Assembly: GCA_910589415.1 (NCBI GenBank)
Contig: OU342631.1
Coordinates: 1,550,001-1,614,000 of the forward strand
Direction: 5' to 3'
Source: Malachius bipustulatus
Lineage: Eukaryota > Arthropoda > Insecta > Coleoptera > Melyridae
DNA length: 64,000 nt
Numbering within the stretch: the stretch's first letter is position 1; each line of letters starts with the position of its first letter. Below, piece after piece: positions 23,156-34,382 of this stretch. Position numbers and translations under genes: made by a program. The notes beneath the pieces are model-generated. The model saw only the letters and a program-made list of their open reading frames with translations, searched no databases and was not told the DNA's origin.

Positions 23156-25264
23156 CCAAATCGTTTGTTACTCTGCATATTTCAAAAATATTTTCAATTA
23201 TACAGGGTGGACCATATTTTGCCTACATGTATAATTTTTTTTTCAAATGGAACTTCCTATATTTTATGACATATTCTTATTCGACTGTAAAATAGCTTTA
23301 TGTCAATACATATTGTTTGACATTTATGTGCGGCGTTGATATTTAAAAAAATATTTTCATAAAAATTCATCGCAAGCATGTATTTACTGAAAAGAAGCCT
23401 CAGAACTTAGTTTTGGAGTTTTAAAGTTAAAATTTGGTATCCACATGGAGAAAGGCCAGGTCTATCATCGCGATATAATAAGACTGAGATTTACTATACA
23501 GGTGAGTCACAAATAACTGTCAAATTTTGCTTACTTCGGAAGGTCATAACTTCACTTTTTCAAATGGCACACTCGGTATTTTTTTCCACAATTAGATCCA
23601 CCTCTGATCTGACTACATTTTTCATTTGGTATGTCCTATACCTAAAATGCACAGTTTGAGAGATATTACACATTTTCCGTTGGTCTGACCGCAGAAGATG
23701 CAAATGTCATATAAAACAGGGGCTATGAAGAAAATGTGACATTTATCATTGCAGCGTAATATAGCAACTCAAAGCTCGAGCGAAATAAAATAAGATACAA
23801 GATATGACAATAAATTAAAATAATATCACATCAAATCAAAAAATTTATTCATTTACCCAAAAGAATAAATCCATTTAGAGGAAAACAACAATAAAGTGAA
23901 ATACAATATGATTTAAAAAATAAAATGCAACGAAGTTGTCAAATACACAGGTACATTAAAACAGTTCAAGGTTCAAAATATGTATGCATGTATTACATTC
24001 ATAAGTATAGTCAAAACGAAAGAGAGACACAAACAACTACTATTACTACAACAAATCTCTGGAACAAGTATGTTTACCACATGGTCAGTGGGTACATAAT
24101 TATACAACTTTTACCAAACCTAACTCACTTAAATGATGTGTTCAATATGACAACCATGTTCTTGTCTACAAACTTCCAATCTTTTAACCAACGAACTGCT
24201 AACATTACTCAACATTCGTTGATTTATTGTAAGAAAAGCATTGCGTATTCGCTCCTTATTCATATCCTCGATTGTTGTTGGAACTTTTTTGTACACACTT
24301 TCCTTTACGAAGCCCCATAGAAAAAAGTCGAGTTTGCTAAGATCAGGGGATCTTGCCGGCCAATTCACAGGATCTCCCCTTCCTATCCATCTGTCTGGAA
24401 ATTCGGCATTTAGATATGTCCTGACAATACGACTGTAGTGGGGTGGAGCTCTATCGTGCTGAAACCACATCCTATGGACAACTGCAATTGGCAAGTTCTC
24501 TATAAGCTCTTGAAATTCATTTCTCAAAAACTGTAAATAGTTCATTACCATTACCATTAACATTACCATCAAAGAAATATGGTCCAAGAACAATTTAAAA
24601 TTATTGTCATATCTTGTATCTTATTTTATTTCGCTCGAGCTTTGAGTTGCTATATTACGCTGCAATGATAAATGTCACATTTTCTTCATAGCCCCTGTTT
24701 TATATGACATTTTCATCTTCTGAAGTCAGGTCAGACCAACGGAAAATGTGTAATATCTCTCAAACTGTGCATTTTAGGTATAGGACATACCAAATGAAAA
24801 ATGTAGTCAGATCAGAGGTGGATCTAATTGTGGAAAAAAATACTGAGTGTGCCATTTGAAAAAGTGAAGTTATGACCTTCCGAAGTAAGCAAAATTTGAC
24901 AGTTATTTGTGACTCACCTGTATAGTAAATCTCAGTCTTATTATATTGCGATGATAGGCCTGGCCTTTCTCCATGTGGATAACGAATTTCAACCTTAAAA
25001 CTCCAAAAATAAGTTCTGAGGATTCTTTTCAGTAAATAAATGCATGCGATGAATTTTTTTGAAAATATTTTTTTAAATGTCAACGCCGCCCATAAATGTC
25101 AAACAATATGTATTGACATAAAGCTATTTTATAGTCGAATAAGAATATGTCATAAAATATAGGGGGTTCTATTTGAAAAAAAAAATTATAAATGTAGGCA
25201 AAATATGGTCCACCCTGTATAAGTGAAAATATTTTTGAAATATGCAGTGTTACAAACGATTTGG
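23156..25264. mobile_element. 2.1-kb palindromic transposon (arms about 665 bp) enclosing a transposase fragment
   Basis: Left arm 23156-23820 and right arm 24594-25264 are inverted copies that agree at most positions by eye; shared blocks include TATACAGGGTGGACCATATT, TTTTATGACATATTCTTATT and AAATCTCAGTCTTATTATAT. The 773-bp spacer holds the C-terminal half of a Tc1/mariner-type transposase on the minus strand. ACAGGGTG ends lie about 50 bp inside the arm limits, and a second ACAGGTGAGTCAC motif lies about 300 bp further in, so the structure may be nested. The right arm begins exactly where the transposase frame loses its N-terminal half. Confidence 0.8.
24129..24593 (-). pseudogene. Tc1/mariner-superfamily DDE transposase, C-terminal half only
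   Basis: The 154-codon frame carries MWFQHDRAPPHYS (family form Q-Q/H-D-G-A-P-P-H, which contains the second catalytic Asp), then FPDRWIGRGDPVNWPARSPDLSKLDFFLWGFVKESVY, whose R-S-P-D-L-x-x-L-D-F-F-L-W-G block holds the third catalytic Asp. This is the insect transposase type often carrying an N-terminal helix-turn-helix domain. Intact members are roughly twice this length, so the DNA-binding region and the first Asp are missing. The glycine after the second Asp is Arg here, and the first residues are a low-complexity MVMLMVMVM run. The start codon is merely the first Met of the fragment. It cannot be an active enzyme as it stands. Confidence 0.8.
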
Positions 25265-26429
25265 TATATGTACATTTATTAAATTTTTTTATAACACACG
25301 TTAGTATAATATTGTTATTATTTATTAATATAATTTAATAATATAAAAAAAAACAATAAAAATTGTAGCAAGTTTTAATAATTACACTTTGTAACGATGC
25401 GGGAAATTATTATATGAGGTAATACTATAGGCATTTGGACTAAAAAGCTGTGCTATATTTATGTTAGAAACTTTGAGTTTCCCAGAACAAGTTCGGAATT
25501 AATTTCCATATCTGTTACTGCAGCATAATTTGAGGTTGTCTCTAAACGGGTACAGATTGTCTGGAAACTTGGAAATGTATGTCTCGCTCCCGGTAAACTT
25601 AGTTTCTGTTAGAGACGTTAAGTTCTTACCGAGGCTTAGTGAGAATTTATTTTCGTTAATAATATATAGCGTGTGTTGCGAATTTTAATGAGGTAATAAA
25701 AAATTCAACGCGTGTTGGGAAGCTGTAGATAATGGCACTTAAAATATTACTTTAAAATTAGCAAAATTAACACTATTATATTTAGGTACCGATAAATTCA
25801 ATGCTTCTCATAATGATAATATTTTAGTCTACATAATAGGTACGAGTAGGTATACTTATAAAAATATTGTTATTTACTAATGATATTCCTTATTGAAATA
25901 GACCAAAGTTCGAAAGTTGCGATTTATTTCTCTTCTATTCATGCAGTACATGGTAAGTCTTCTGAGTTGTCAATTAGGATGTGATCAGGATACGCAATTC
26001 AAAAGACACATACAAGGTTGTGTAGGTAGTCGTTAACGATTGAACATTTTTAAATTAGTGGGGAGCGTTTGATGGCTGCTGGCTTATTAAGGAAAACTTC
26101 CAAGTTACACTCATTCCTATCTAACAAATTTATAGCGAAAAATTATTTAAGAAAAACTATTCGCTAAGAAACTAAATAAAAAAAAGGTTTTGTGTTGAGT
26201 TTATAAGTAACATAAATCTTCAAGATGCTAGTTATCTTTATCACAACTTTTGGTATAAGGCTATACAAAAATAATCTAAAAAAACAAGAATTGTTAGACT
26301 TAAAGCACTCTCATATTAAATATTGGCTTACAAGTTACAAGTAAGTAACAAAACAAAACCGATCAATTTAGTACCCAGAACAACCACGAGTTGAAATCAT
26401 TTTACATTTATTTTTAACATAGTAATAAT
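25265..26429. other. AT-rich non-coding stretch, no gene seen
   Basis: No supported coding frame, RNA gene or long repeat. The first 150 bases are extremely AT-rich. Confidence 0.45.
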
Positions 26430-27660
26430 TATAAGCTTAAGTCGGACATCTACTTCGTCGATGACATCTGTTACTTTTCTTGTCTTCAAACGAATCTCCC
26501 ACGATGGACGTCGAATAATTCAGGACTGATGATAGCATGCGTGACAAAAGATATCGATGATCCAATATCGATTGTTATTACTTCCATTTATTCCGTTACG
26601 TGTCCTACGAGTAAACCCAAGACTACATCTAAATGGCGTTTGAGTGTTTTGAACCTTTCAGTCTCTTAATAAATGGGAACTGCAACCACAACGGCAAAAC
26701 TGCTTCTTGGAATCACCTCTCCTTCGATTCTATACTTTTCTCTAAATATTCCCAAACTTCTCTACAAAATCCTCCATAAAATTTGCGTGAACTTTTCCCA
26801 CACGGTAGCTCCTATGAACTTCTTTTTCTTCATTGATGGCAATCGCTCCCACTTTCGGAAAACTTCCATAGATCAAGTTTTACTTCATGGCATTGCAGTT
26901 TTAATCTCTATTGCTCGCACTAACCCAGTAACCCTTCGCGGTATGTGGATAAACTTGACATTCGTAATATCTTCTATCTCATACTGCATCGAGGAGACTT
27001 TGTGTCGTTTGCTAAAATTCTTATGTGAATCTGGGTAAGCTTCATGAACGATCCTGCTGACATTAGCTTTGAACTCTTGTTGCGTTTCATTCTCCTTCTG
27101 GACTATGCTCAATAACCGGCTCTGAAAAACGTGGGCTCATGTGACGATCGTCGAACACAAGTCGCAGTGCTGCAATAATTTCTCTTTTCTAATGGCAATG
27201 TTTGCACTGTATTCTAGGCTTGTTCCCAAAAAGCAAGAACAAGTAGTACCGTTAGTCATGCAAATGGTCTGAAATTTTTTATGCTCTCCAAGGTTCTATG
27301 TCATCATACGCTGATGGTTTTAGTTTCACTAAAAATTATTTCCTACAGGTATAAGATAACTAGAAGTCTCCACCTCGGAACTCTCAAAAGATCTCAATAT
27401 TTTCTCAAAGTCGACATTTACTTGTTAGAGAGTTTTTTATTTCACCGAGATAATCTTCCCGTGTTGCTGGATTTCTTTCAACTTTTTTAATTTCTTTCTG
27501 CTGACGTATCAACAATTCACGCCGTTTCTGACCCTCTTCGAAAATTTCCGCTCTTTCTGGAACAAATGTTCCTGTATCAATAATTCCTGACGTTCCTGGC
27601 TACTTTTCATCCTTTTATCCTTTTAACATAATCTGTTCGAACATCTCGTTACTTTCTTCA
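26430..27660 (-). pseudogene. Ty3/gypsy-like gag-protease relic
   Basis: Minus-strand reading in several frames gives, in order: a charged, probably coiled-coil Gag start (QERQELLIQEHLFQKER.. EIFEEGQKRRELLIRQQKEIKKVE, about 27610-27480); an open stretch 27112-26885 with ETQQEFKANVSRIVHEAYPD and MQYEIEDITNVKFIHIP; a degenerate zinc knuckle near 26720-26665 (C-R-C-G-x3-H-L-L-R-D, first Cys now Phe, last Cys now a stop); and EVITIDIGSSISFV near 26585-26545, resembling the aspartic-protease motif D-T-G-S-S. The order Gag, knuckle, protease fits an LTR retrotransposon. No RT, integrase or LTR could be tied to it. The 121-codon plus-strand frame at 26673-27038 is its shadow. Confidence 0.5.
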
Positions 27661-28380
27661 CTCGCAAACGCGATGGGACCTATGACACCCCAGAAGAGAG
27701 CCGACGTCAATGCACATTTTCATAAATTTTACCAAATATATTAGATGATCTAGTGTATTTGATTTTACCAAACGGCAATTGTTCAGTCACGAGTCGAAGT
27801 ACATAATTGCTTGCTTGGGGAGGCTTTCCTAACGACGCCACTTGGTGAGGCAATTTGTAATTGCGTCACAAACATTTACGCTTCCATGGTGACGAAAATT
27901 GTTTAAATACATGCAATATACCTAGAGTTTTTGACACCTTCTTCGCAAACACGTCTTGGTGTAAAAAAAGCCGGGGATACATCTAGAAACGTTGGTATTC
28001 GTTCACGTTCGCTGTTATTGCCATCATTGCTATTTGTTCCTAGTCATTCGCGACAACGTTGCTTGGTAGACTGACACACAGTTACGAATTTTCTGTTTCT
28101 TTCCGTTGGCCAAAACATTTACCAGCGTTCCACTCATTCGCGAAGATTAGTTGTCGGCGTGAAAATCTCGCGAGATTTTTACCAGAACTTTACTACAAGT
28201 TTTCAAAAAACGTGTCATTTAAATCGGCTGTTAAGTCCATACCATCATATCTAGTTCTACTTAAATATAAATTACTCATCCAAACAAGTCTCGATTTTCT
28301 TTTCTTTTTTTTTCGTCGCTTTATGGATTGATTGATTATGATGTACGAGGCACAGGCCACAATTAACTGATTTTTACTCA
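27661..28380. other. Non-coding stretch left of the BEL insertion
   Basis: No gene recognised. AAAGCCGGGGATA at about 27969-27981 faces its inverse TATCCCCGGCTT at about 35940-35951 on the other side of the BEL element, followed on each side by TTCGTTC/GAACGAA words, so BEL may have landed inside an older inverted-repeat element. Confidence 0.35.
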
Positions 28381-28385
28381 TATTT

Positions 28386-28950
28386 TGTTAACTCCGCGTC
28401 AAAGAGCAACACGAAATATTAACGACGCGATTCGATCCTGAAAGGGGCTAAATTAATGCGGCTCGATGCCGCGATGGTAATGACAAATCGCCACGGTGAC
28501 AGGATCAACATTTAGGGAAGGACCAGGCTATAATTGCCAATGATTGACAGGAACACAATTAATTAATAATTATCGAAATTACTGACCTTGTGTCTTGTCC
28601 GACTAAAGGGGCACTTGTTTTAATTTGCGAGATGTTGTAACTATTATTATTGTTCACTTGCTCCACTATGTAGGTACCCACGATTGTTCCACTACTTTAT
28701 ACCGCTTCCTTATTTAATTAAAGAACTAGGTATCCCGTTTCCGTAACACCAGCATCGACGAGTCTGGTACGAACGGCACTCTTGGTCGAGCTCTCTCCTC
28801 TCTCGATGTTAAACCTCGACTCTTCTCTATGTGTGGTCCTGTCCGGTCAGGTGTCCTTTTCCTTCTTCCCAATGTGTAAAGGGAGAGGAAGGGGTAGGAA
28901 ACGGTGGTGTCTTAGAGAATACGAATCGATTATTCACCAAGGACGTAACA
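28386..28950 (-). repeat. 3' LTR of the BEL/Pao element
   Basis: 565 bp, ending in the TG..CA dinucleotides. It is the downstream LTR because the element reads on the minus strand. Sequence matches 35103-35667 throughout as far as read. Confidence 0.95.
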
Positions 28951-29093
28951 TACCGCCCACCAAAATTACCGGAGGAATTTTCCGCTATCAGAAAATTGAA
29001 CCAAAAGCGAAACTAACGAAAACGAAACTAACGACAATAACAAAAACGAAACGAAACGAAACGACAAGTCAGGGACGAAATTCCCTGAGTCCG
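28951..29093 (-). promoter_or_regulatory. BEL 3' untranslated segment with polypurine tract
   Basis: Directly before the 3' LTR the element strand reads TTTTGGTGGGCGGTA, a purine-rich tract in the position where plus-strand DNA synthesis is primed. The rest contains an ACGAAA-rich simple repeat (about 29003-29064 on the window strand). Confidence 0.6.
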
Positions 29094-32000
29094 TTACTGG
29101 TTAGGTAACGGGCAAAGTTTGACCAGAGGTCGTTTACAAAGACCTCTGGTCGTACGAACCGAGGCAACCCTGGCGACACCATCCGCACCAGGGTGCAGAG
29201 AAACAATTCTTCCTAGAGCCCATTTCAAAGGAGACAACAATTCATCCTTTATCAACACCAACGAACCGATATCCGTTGACTCAAACAAATGGGTTTTCGA
29301 CCATTTACTCCTCTGGTGGAAATTATGAAGATATTCAGCCCTCCAACGTGTCCAAAAATCACGTTGCATCCGTTGCACCAATTGCCAACGAGAAAGACGA
29401 GAAATCTTCAGATGTGACAAGTTCACATCCGGCACCGACGACAGAGGTTCCAAGGTCAGAAAATGACCAGGGGTCAACGCGGATAGATCGTTCGGGTCGC
29501 TACTAATGGGGCAAAGGGGGCGCGAATTCAAAACGGCCTCGATCTGAACGATGAAGGTGTTTAGCTCCTCATAAGTCAAAATTTGACCACCAATAACACG
29601 GGCCATGTGTGTTTTGACGGACTTAACACCGCTCTCCCACAGTCCACCGAAGTGTGGAGCTGAGGGTGGATTGAAGTGCCATCGAATACCCTCCCCTTCT
29701 GCGGCGATTTTCAAATTTGAGTTGAGCTCCTTGTTAGCTCCGACGAAATTGGTTCCACAGTCACTGTAGATGTCACTACAGCGACCGCGGCGAGCGACAA
29801 ACCTCCTAAGAGCTGCCAGGAAAGTCTCTGACGATAAATCAGAAGCGATTTCGAGATGAATCGCGCGAGTCGCGAAACATACGAACAAACATAAATAGGC
29901 TTTAGAAGTTTTGACACCCCTATACCTCGACAAGACAATAGGAAAGGGTCCCCCATAATCGACCCCGACACAACTAAAAGGCTTCAATTGGGAGACACGA
30001 GCGACAGGTAAATTCCCCATGGGAGGCTCCAACGAGAGGGGACGAGTGCGAAAGCAACGATTGCATTTCGACAAATAACTACGAATGACCCTACGAGCAG
30101 ACAGGATCCAAAAATTTTGTTGAAGGAGATAATGAGTAGTGTTCACTCCTGGGTGCAAATTACCTCGATGTATCTGATCAATCAAAAGTTCAACCAACCT
30201 ATGCCTTCCTGGCAACAATGCGGGATATTTAGCGTCGAATGCTAAACCCGAATGCAACAGTCGACCCCCGACTCGCAAAATACCGAAATCATCAATAAAG
30301 GGCGACAAAGACTGCAAGTACTTGGCACATGGTTTACCAGAGCGAATTTTCTCCAATTCCGAAGAGAAGACCGAAGATTGAACAATTCTAACAATGTGCA
30401 TGAGAGCAGCATGCAACTCAGAGACACTCAATGCACCAGTGGTCCTATTGACAGCACGACAATTGTTAGTGAAACGAAAACAACGAGCGATAATACCCTG
30501 AATTTTCCTCAAAGAAGAAAATCTTTTCAACAAAACATCGACATCCGAAATCTCTATCGTAGCGAACAAAACAATATTCCTTTTCTCCAGTTCAACATCA
30601 GAAGTGGGAGCAATGGGAAAGAGTGCTGGCCAAGATTCCAGCGGCAATCTGAGGAATTCAGGCCCCGCCCACCATGCGGAAGCCCCGACTAACTCCTCTG
30701 GTAACAAGCCCCGAGACGCGACGTCCGCTGGGTTGTCACCTGAACGTACATGATTCCAACAATCCGGAGGAATTCGATCCTGAATGTGGACGACACGATT
30801 CGAAACAAAAGTCTTCCACCGATGTGGAGACGACTTGATCCAGGATAGAGCGACCGAAGAGTCACTCCAAGCGAAAACCTTATCAACAACAATGGATTGA
30901 GGACCTTGTTCAAGGACGAACGAAACGAGATCTGATAGTAAGACTGCGGCACACAATTCCAGCCGTGGAACGGAGAGTGGTTTGAGCGGAGCAACACGAG
31001 ACTTGGCAGTAACGAAACGAACCTGCACATTGCCATCGGCGTCCTCGAAACGATAATACACCACACCCGCATAACCTGCAGTCGACGCATCACAAAATGC
31101 GTGCAGTTGACACGACACGAAAGATCCTTCGGGAACCAAGCACCTAGGGATTGTCAACTTGGATAAAACATGAAGAGTGGACTTATATCGATTCCACTTT
31201 TCGACAACATCAGCTGGTGGATCTTCATCCCAATCCAGCCCGAGATACCACAAATGTTGAATGACTCGTTTTGCCATAAAGGTCAATGGGCACAAGAAAC
31301 CCAACGGGTCATAGATCTTAGCGACTTCTGAGAGAATGCTTCTCTTAGTACAAGGTGAATCTATGGACTTAACCATGAACGAAAACGAATCAGTAGCCGA
31401 TTGCCACTGAAGGCCAAGAATTTTCACCGAAAAGTCCGATTCCGAATCAAAGTTGGATGACTGCTGTTGACAATGTTCAACCGGCAGATCCTGAAGCAAT
31501 TGTGGATTGTTAGCAGACCATTTCCGCAACTCAAATTGTCCCAATTGCAATAGCGAAATGAGCTGATTTCTCAACTCCAAGGTTTCCTCGATTTGATTTG
31601 CCCCAATGGCAAAATCATCGACATAAAGCCCGAGACGAATGGCTTTCGAAGCGAGAGGAAACTTCTCAGAATTTTCTTGAGCTAATTGTAACAAGCACCT
31701 AATGGCCAAATATGGCGAGGACGAAACACCATAAGTTACAGTGTTCAATTTGTAACTTCGAATAGGATCCTTTTCTGAAAAACGCCAACGAATTAATTGA
31801 TACTGTCGATGTGAATCTCCAACTAAAATTTGCCGATACATCTGCCTAATGTCACAAGTGAACACGAATTTGTTCTCTCGAAAACGAAGCAAAACACTAG
31901 TGATGTCATTTTGCAACTTCGGACCAATCAACAAGGTATCATTTAACGAAAGATTGTTCGATGCTTTGGCCGAGGCGTCGAACACGACACGAATTTTCGA

Positions 32001-34382
32001 CGATACTGGGGCGAGCGAAGACACATCAGAAGACATCGAAACTCCAGGGTCTTTAAAAACGCAATGATGCGGAATGTAATAAGAGTTTGCAGATTCCGAC
32101 TCCAATGGCACCAACGACATGTGCCCAGCCTCCAAATAATCTTTCATAAACTCTACATACATGTCTCTAATGTGAGGCAACCTCGACAATCGTCTCTCCA
32201 AAGCGAGCAAACGACGATCTGCGACATTCAACGAATCATTAAAGATAGGCAACTCTTTGCTATCCTTAAATGGCAACAATACCCCAAAACGACCTGATTC
32301 TTCTCGATAATGAGACTCAACGAACAACGACTCAGCCTCTTGTTCCTCATTAGAGCAAACCTCAACTGAAGGCACCTCCTCAACTCTCCAAAATGCCTTA
32401 AGAGTCTCTTCAAGGGTCGAATCTACCGACGCAAAACAAGCTTGAACCTCGCCCGCAACCTTCGACGAAATGGTTCCCAAAAGAACCCAACCAAACGTCG
32501 TGTTCATTGCGGCTGGACAGTTATCACTGCCCGACAAATAACCACCATGAACAATATTGGGAAAGATGTCAGCTCCTAGCAAAACATCGACAGAACCAGG
32601 CGTGTACCAATTAGGATCCGCTAACTTCAAATTATCAAGCGCCTTCGATGGCGAAATGTCAACACTGGGAAGTTTTCCACAAATATTGGGCAAGACCAAA
32701 GTACTTACTTTAAAAGTAGGTGATGGTACCCCAACGGGACGAATAATGCAATCAGATGATCCCTGGGCCGATCCCAAGGTCACGTGACCCAAACAAGAAA
32801 TAGGTGTTGATGATCGATTCAAGTGCAAGCCCAAACGCTTGCGGCACCGATCAGTAATAAAAGACGACTGACTGCCAGAGTCAATTAAAGAACGAACCAC
32901 TTGATAGTTGCCCCACTTGTCTTGAACTTCAATACATGCGGTTGCTAAAAGAACCGTAGTATTGCTACGAGAACGAGAACGAACATCCTGAAAGGATGGG
33001 AGAGAAGACATGGCAACCGTGGATGCGACTGGAGGCGGCTCAACTCGATGAGAAGCTGCTCCATCCGAATTACTAAGTTTAACGAAATGTAATAAAGAGT
33101 GGTGCCGACCTGCACACTCCTTACACGAATGAGAAGAGGGGCACTGCTTCACCAAGTGTGAAGGGCCAAAACAATTTAGGCACAAGCGCGCTGCCTTCAC
33201 AGCCTCAAAACGCTTGCGCGGGTCCAACTTCAAAAAAGAACGACAATTCGAGATCGGGTGTTCTCCATTACAATGGAAGCACGACTGCTTCGATGAAGAC
33301 GCACTCGACGTTGACAAAAATGCATGTGAATTCCTCGATTCCACTTTTCCACCAGACTTGACGCTACTCCGCTTACCAACGACTGCAGACGGAGATAGGT
33401 CATTCCCCAAAGATGATTCTAATGCACGACACTGTGACGACAAAAACTTGTGCAAATCCTGATATGATGGAAACTCTTCAGATGCAAATTGGAGTTCGAA
33501 ACGCTTTCGAGTAGCGTTATCCAATTTCTGTAGCAACCAGTTGAACAAAGTGAAATCCCAGAGAGAGACGCCTGAGACCTGACCCAAAGCTGTAATATTT
33601 TCTGAAAAGGTATTCAACAATTCACGAAGCGATTGTGAGGAATCAGAATCCGTTATTTTGGGAGCATTACAAATCGACTGCCAATAACACGTCGCAAGTA
33701 CTCGCTCATTCTGATACCTTTGGACAAGAGTATCGAAAGCTATCACATAATTGTCATCTGTCAGTGGTAAATGTTTGACAAGGGTAAGAGGTTCCTTTGA
33801 CAAAGTCGAAACTAAATACTGGAACTTCTCAATTGGAGCTAACGAATCATTCGAATGAATCAAAGTCCTAAACAAATCATAATAAACCGACCACATCCTC
33901 AACGAACCATCAAAAGTAGGTATACCGATACGAGGCAATTTCACATGTGAACTTGCAGAGGGGGGTAGCGCGGGAGCACCAGACTGTCGACTATTTAACG
34001 ATTCACTCGAACCATGACGTGATTTCACCACCGTATCCTGAGTCGATTCCAACGACAATTGAACCGCTCTAATCTGAAAATAAACCGAATCAACTTCGAT
34101 AAGTAGTCCCGAGTATGATTTCCAAATCTCCGATGACACATCTACGACCAAAGCACTCTTATCTGCCGACTCAACCGTAATCAGGATATTTCTATCAACC
34201 TCCTGCACCTGATTGTACAAATCTGAAGCGCTGTCGCATGCAGCCAGGACAATAAAACGCGACTTTTCATCAATGGGTGCTGAAACTACTGTCAGAATCG
34301 AGTTCAAACGAGTCAAAAACTTCGAAACAGAAGCGTTTGCTCCGACCAAAGTGTTGGACATTTTGCTAAAGAGTATCAACAA
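29094..34382 (-). CDS. BEL/Pao gag-pol polyprotein, 1762 codons, intact
   Basis: One uninterrupted frame. Met8 (34361), beginning MSNTLVGAN, may be the true start rather than Met1. Domains by residue: Gag-like DUF1759-type region about 148-240 (KLPRIGIPTFDGS.. MWSVYYDLF); three zinc knuckles, C368-C380 (CCHC), C401-C414 (CCHC) and C420-H433 (CCHH); aspartic protease with DSG at 501-503; reverse transcriptase about 740-1000 with RVVFDAS (798-804), DIRQMYRQI (844-852) and YVDD (920-923); Pao-type RNase H with D1098, E1142, D1174 and D1220; integrase HHCC zinc domain (H1405, H1410, C1440, C1443) and DDE core D1475, D1541, E1583 (WESGVKS); and a C-terminal DUF5641-type domain about 1665-1760. All catalytic residues I looked for are present. 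The products replicate the element through a cytoplasmic particle and integrate the DNA copy in the nucleus. The 1.7-kb-scale domain order and lack of env agree with ordinary BEL elements. Confidence 0.95.
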   Translation of the reverse strand: MLILFSKMSNTLVGANASVSKFLTRLNSILTVVSAPIDEKSRFIVLAACDSASDLYNQVQEVDRNILITVESADKSALVVDVSSEIWKSYSGLLIEVDSVYFQIRAVQLSLESTQDTVVKSRHGSSESLNSRQSGAPALPPSASSHVKLPRIGIPTFDGSLRMWSVYYDLFRTLIHSNDSLAPIEKFQYLVSTLSKEPLTLVKHLPLTDDNYVIAFDTLVQRYQNERVLATCYWQSICNAPKITDSDSSQSLRELLNTFSENITALGQVSGVSLWDFTLFNWLLQKLDNATRKRFELQFASEEFPSYQDLHKFLSSQCRALESSLGNDLSPSAVVGKRSSVKSGGKVESRNSHAFLSTSSASSSKQSCFHCNGEHPISNCRSFLKLDPRKRFEAVKAARLCLNCFGPSHLVKQCPSSHSCKECAGRHHSLLHFVKLSNSDGAASHRVEPPPVASTVAMSSLPSFQDVRSRSRSNTTVLLATACIEVQDKWGNYQVVRSLIDSGSQSSFITDRCRKRLGLHLNRSSTPISCLGHVTLGSAQGSSDCIIRPVGVPSPTFKVSTLVLPNICGKLPSVDISPSKALDNLKLADPNWYTPGSVDVLLGADIFPNIVHGGYLSGSDNCPAAMNTTFGWVLLGTISSKVAGEVQACFASVDSTLEETLKAFWRVEEVPSVEVCSNEEQEAESLFVESHYREESGRFGVLLPFKDSKELPIFNDSLNVADRRLLALERRLSRLPHIRDMYVEFMKDYLEAGHMSLVPLESESANSYYIPHHCVFKDPGVSMSSDVSSLAPVSSKIRVVFDASAKASNNLSLNDTLLIGPKLQNDITSVLLRFRENKFVFTCDIRQMYRQILVGDSHRQYQLIRWRFSEKDPIRSYKLNTVTYGVSSSPYLAIRCLLQLAQENSEKFPLASKAIRLGLYVDDFAIGANQIEETLELRNQLISLLQLGQFELRKWSANNPQLLQDLPVEHCQQQSSNFDSESDFSVKILGLQWQSATDSFSFMVKSIDSPCTKRSILSEVAKIYDPLGFLCPLTFMAKRVIQHLWYLGLDWDEDPPADVVEKWNRYKSTLHVLSKLTIPRCLVPEGSFVSCQLHAFCDASTAGYAGVVYYRFEDADGNVQVRFVTAKSRVAPLKPLSVPRLELCAAVLLSDLVSFVLEQGPQSIVVDKVFAWSDSSVALSWIKSSPHRWKTFVSNRVVHIQDRIPPDCWNHVRSGDNPADVASRGLLPEELVGASAWWAGPEFLRLPLESWPALFPIAPTSDVELEKRNIVLFATIEISDVDVLLKRFSSLRKIQGIIARCFRFTNNCRAVNRTTGALSVSELHAALMHIVRIVQSSVFSSELEKIRSGKPCAKYLQSLSPFIDDFGILRVGGRLLHSGLAFDAKYPALLPGRHRLVELLIDQIHRGNLHPGVNTTHYLLQQNFWILSARRVIRSYLSKCNRCFRTRPLSLEPPMGNLPVARVSQLKPFSCVGVDYGGPFPIVLSRYRGVKTSKAYLCLFVCFATRAIHLEIASDLSSETFLAALRRFVARRGRCSDIYSDCGTNFVGANKELNSNLKIAAEGEGIRWHFNPPSAPHFGGLWESGVKSVKTHMARVIGGQILTYEELNTFIVQIEAVLNSRPLCPISSDPNDLSALTPGHFLTLEPLSSVPDVNLSHLKISRLSRWQLVQRMQRDFWTRWRAEYLHNFHQRSKWSKTHLFESTDIGSLVLIKDELLSPLKWALGRIVSLHPGADGVARVASVRTTRGLCKRPLVKLCPLPNQ

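Noticed and set aside
26673..27038. 121-codon plus-strand frame
   Set aside because: Shadow of the minus-strand gag-like relic, which has the zinc-knuckle and protease traces.
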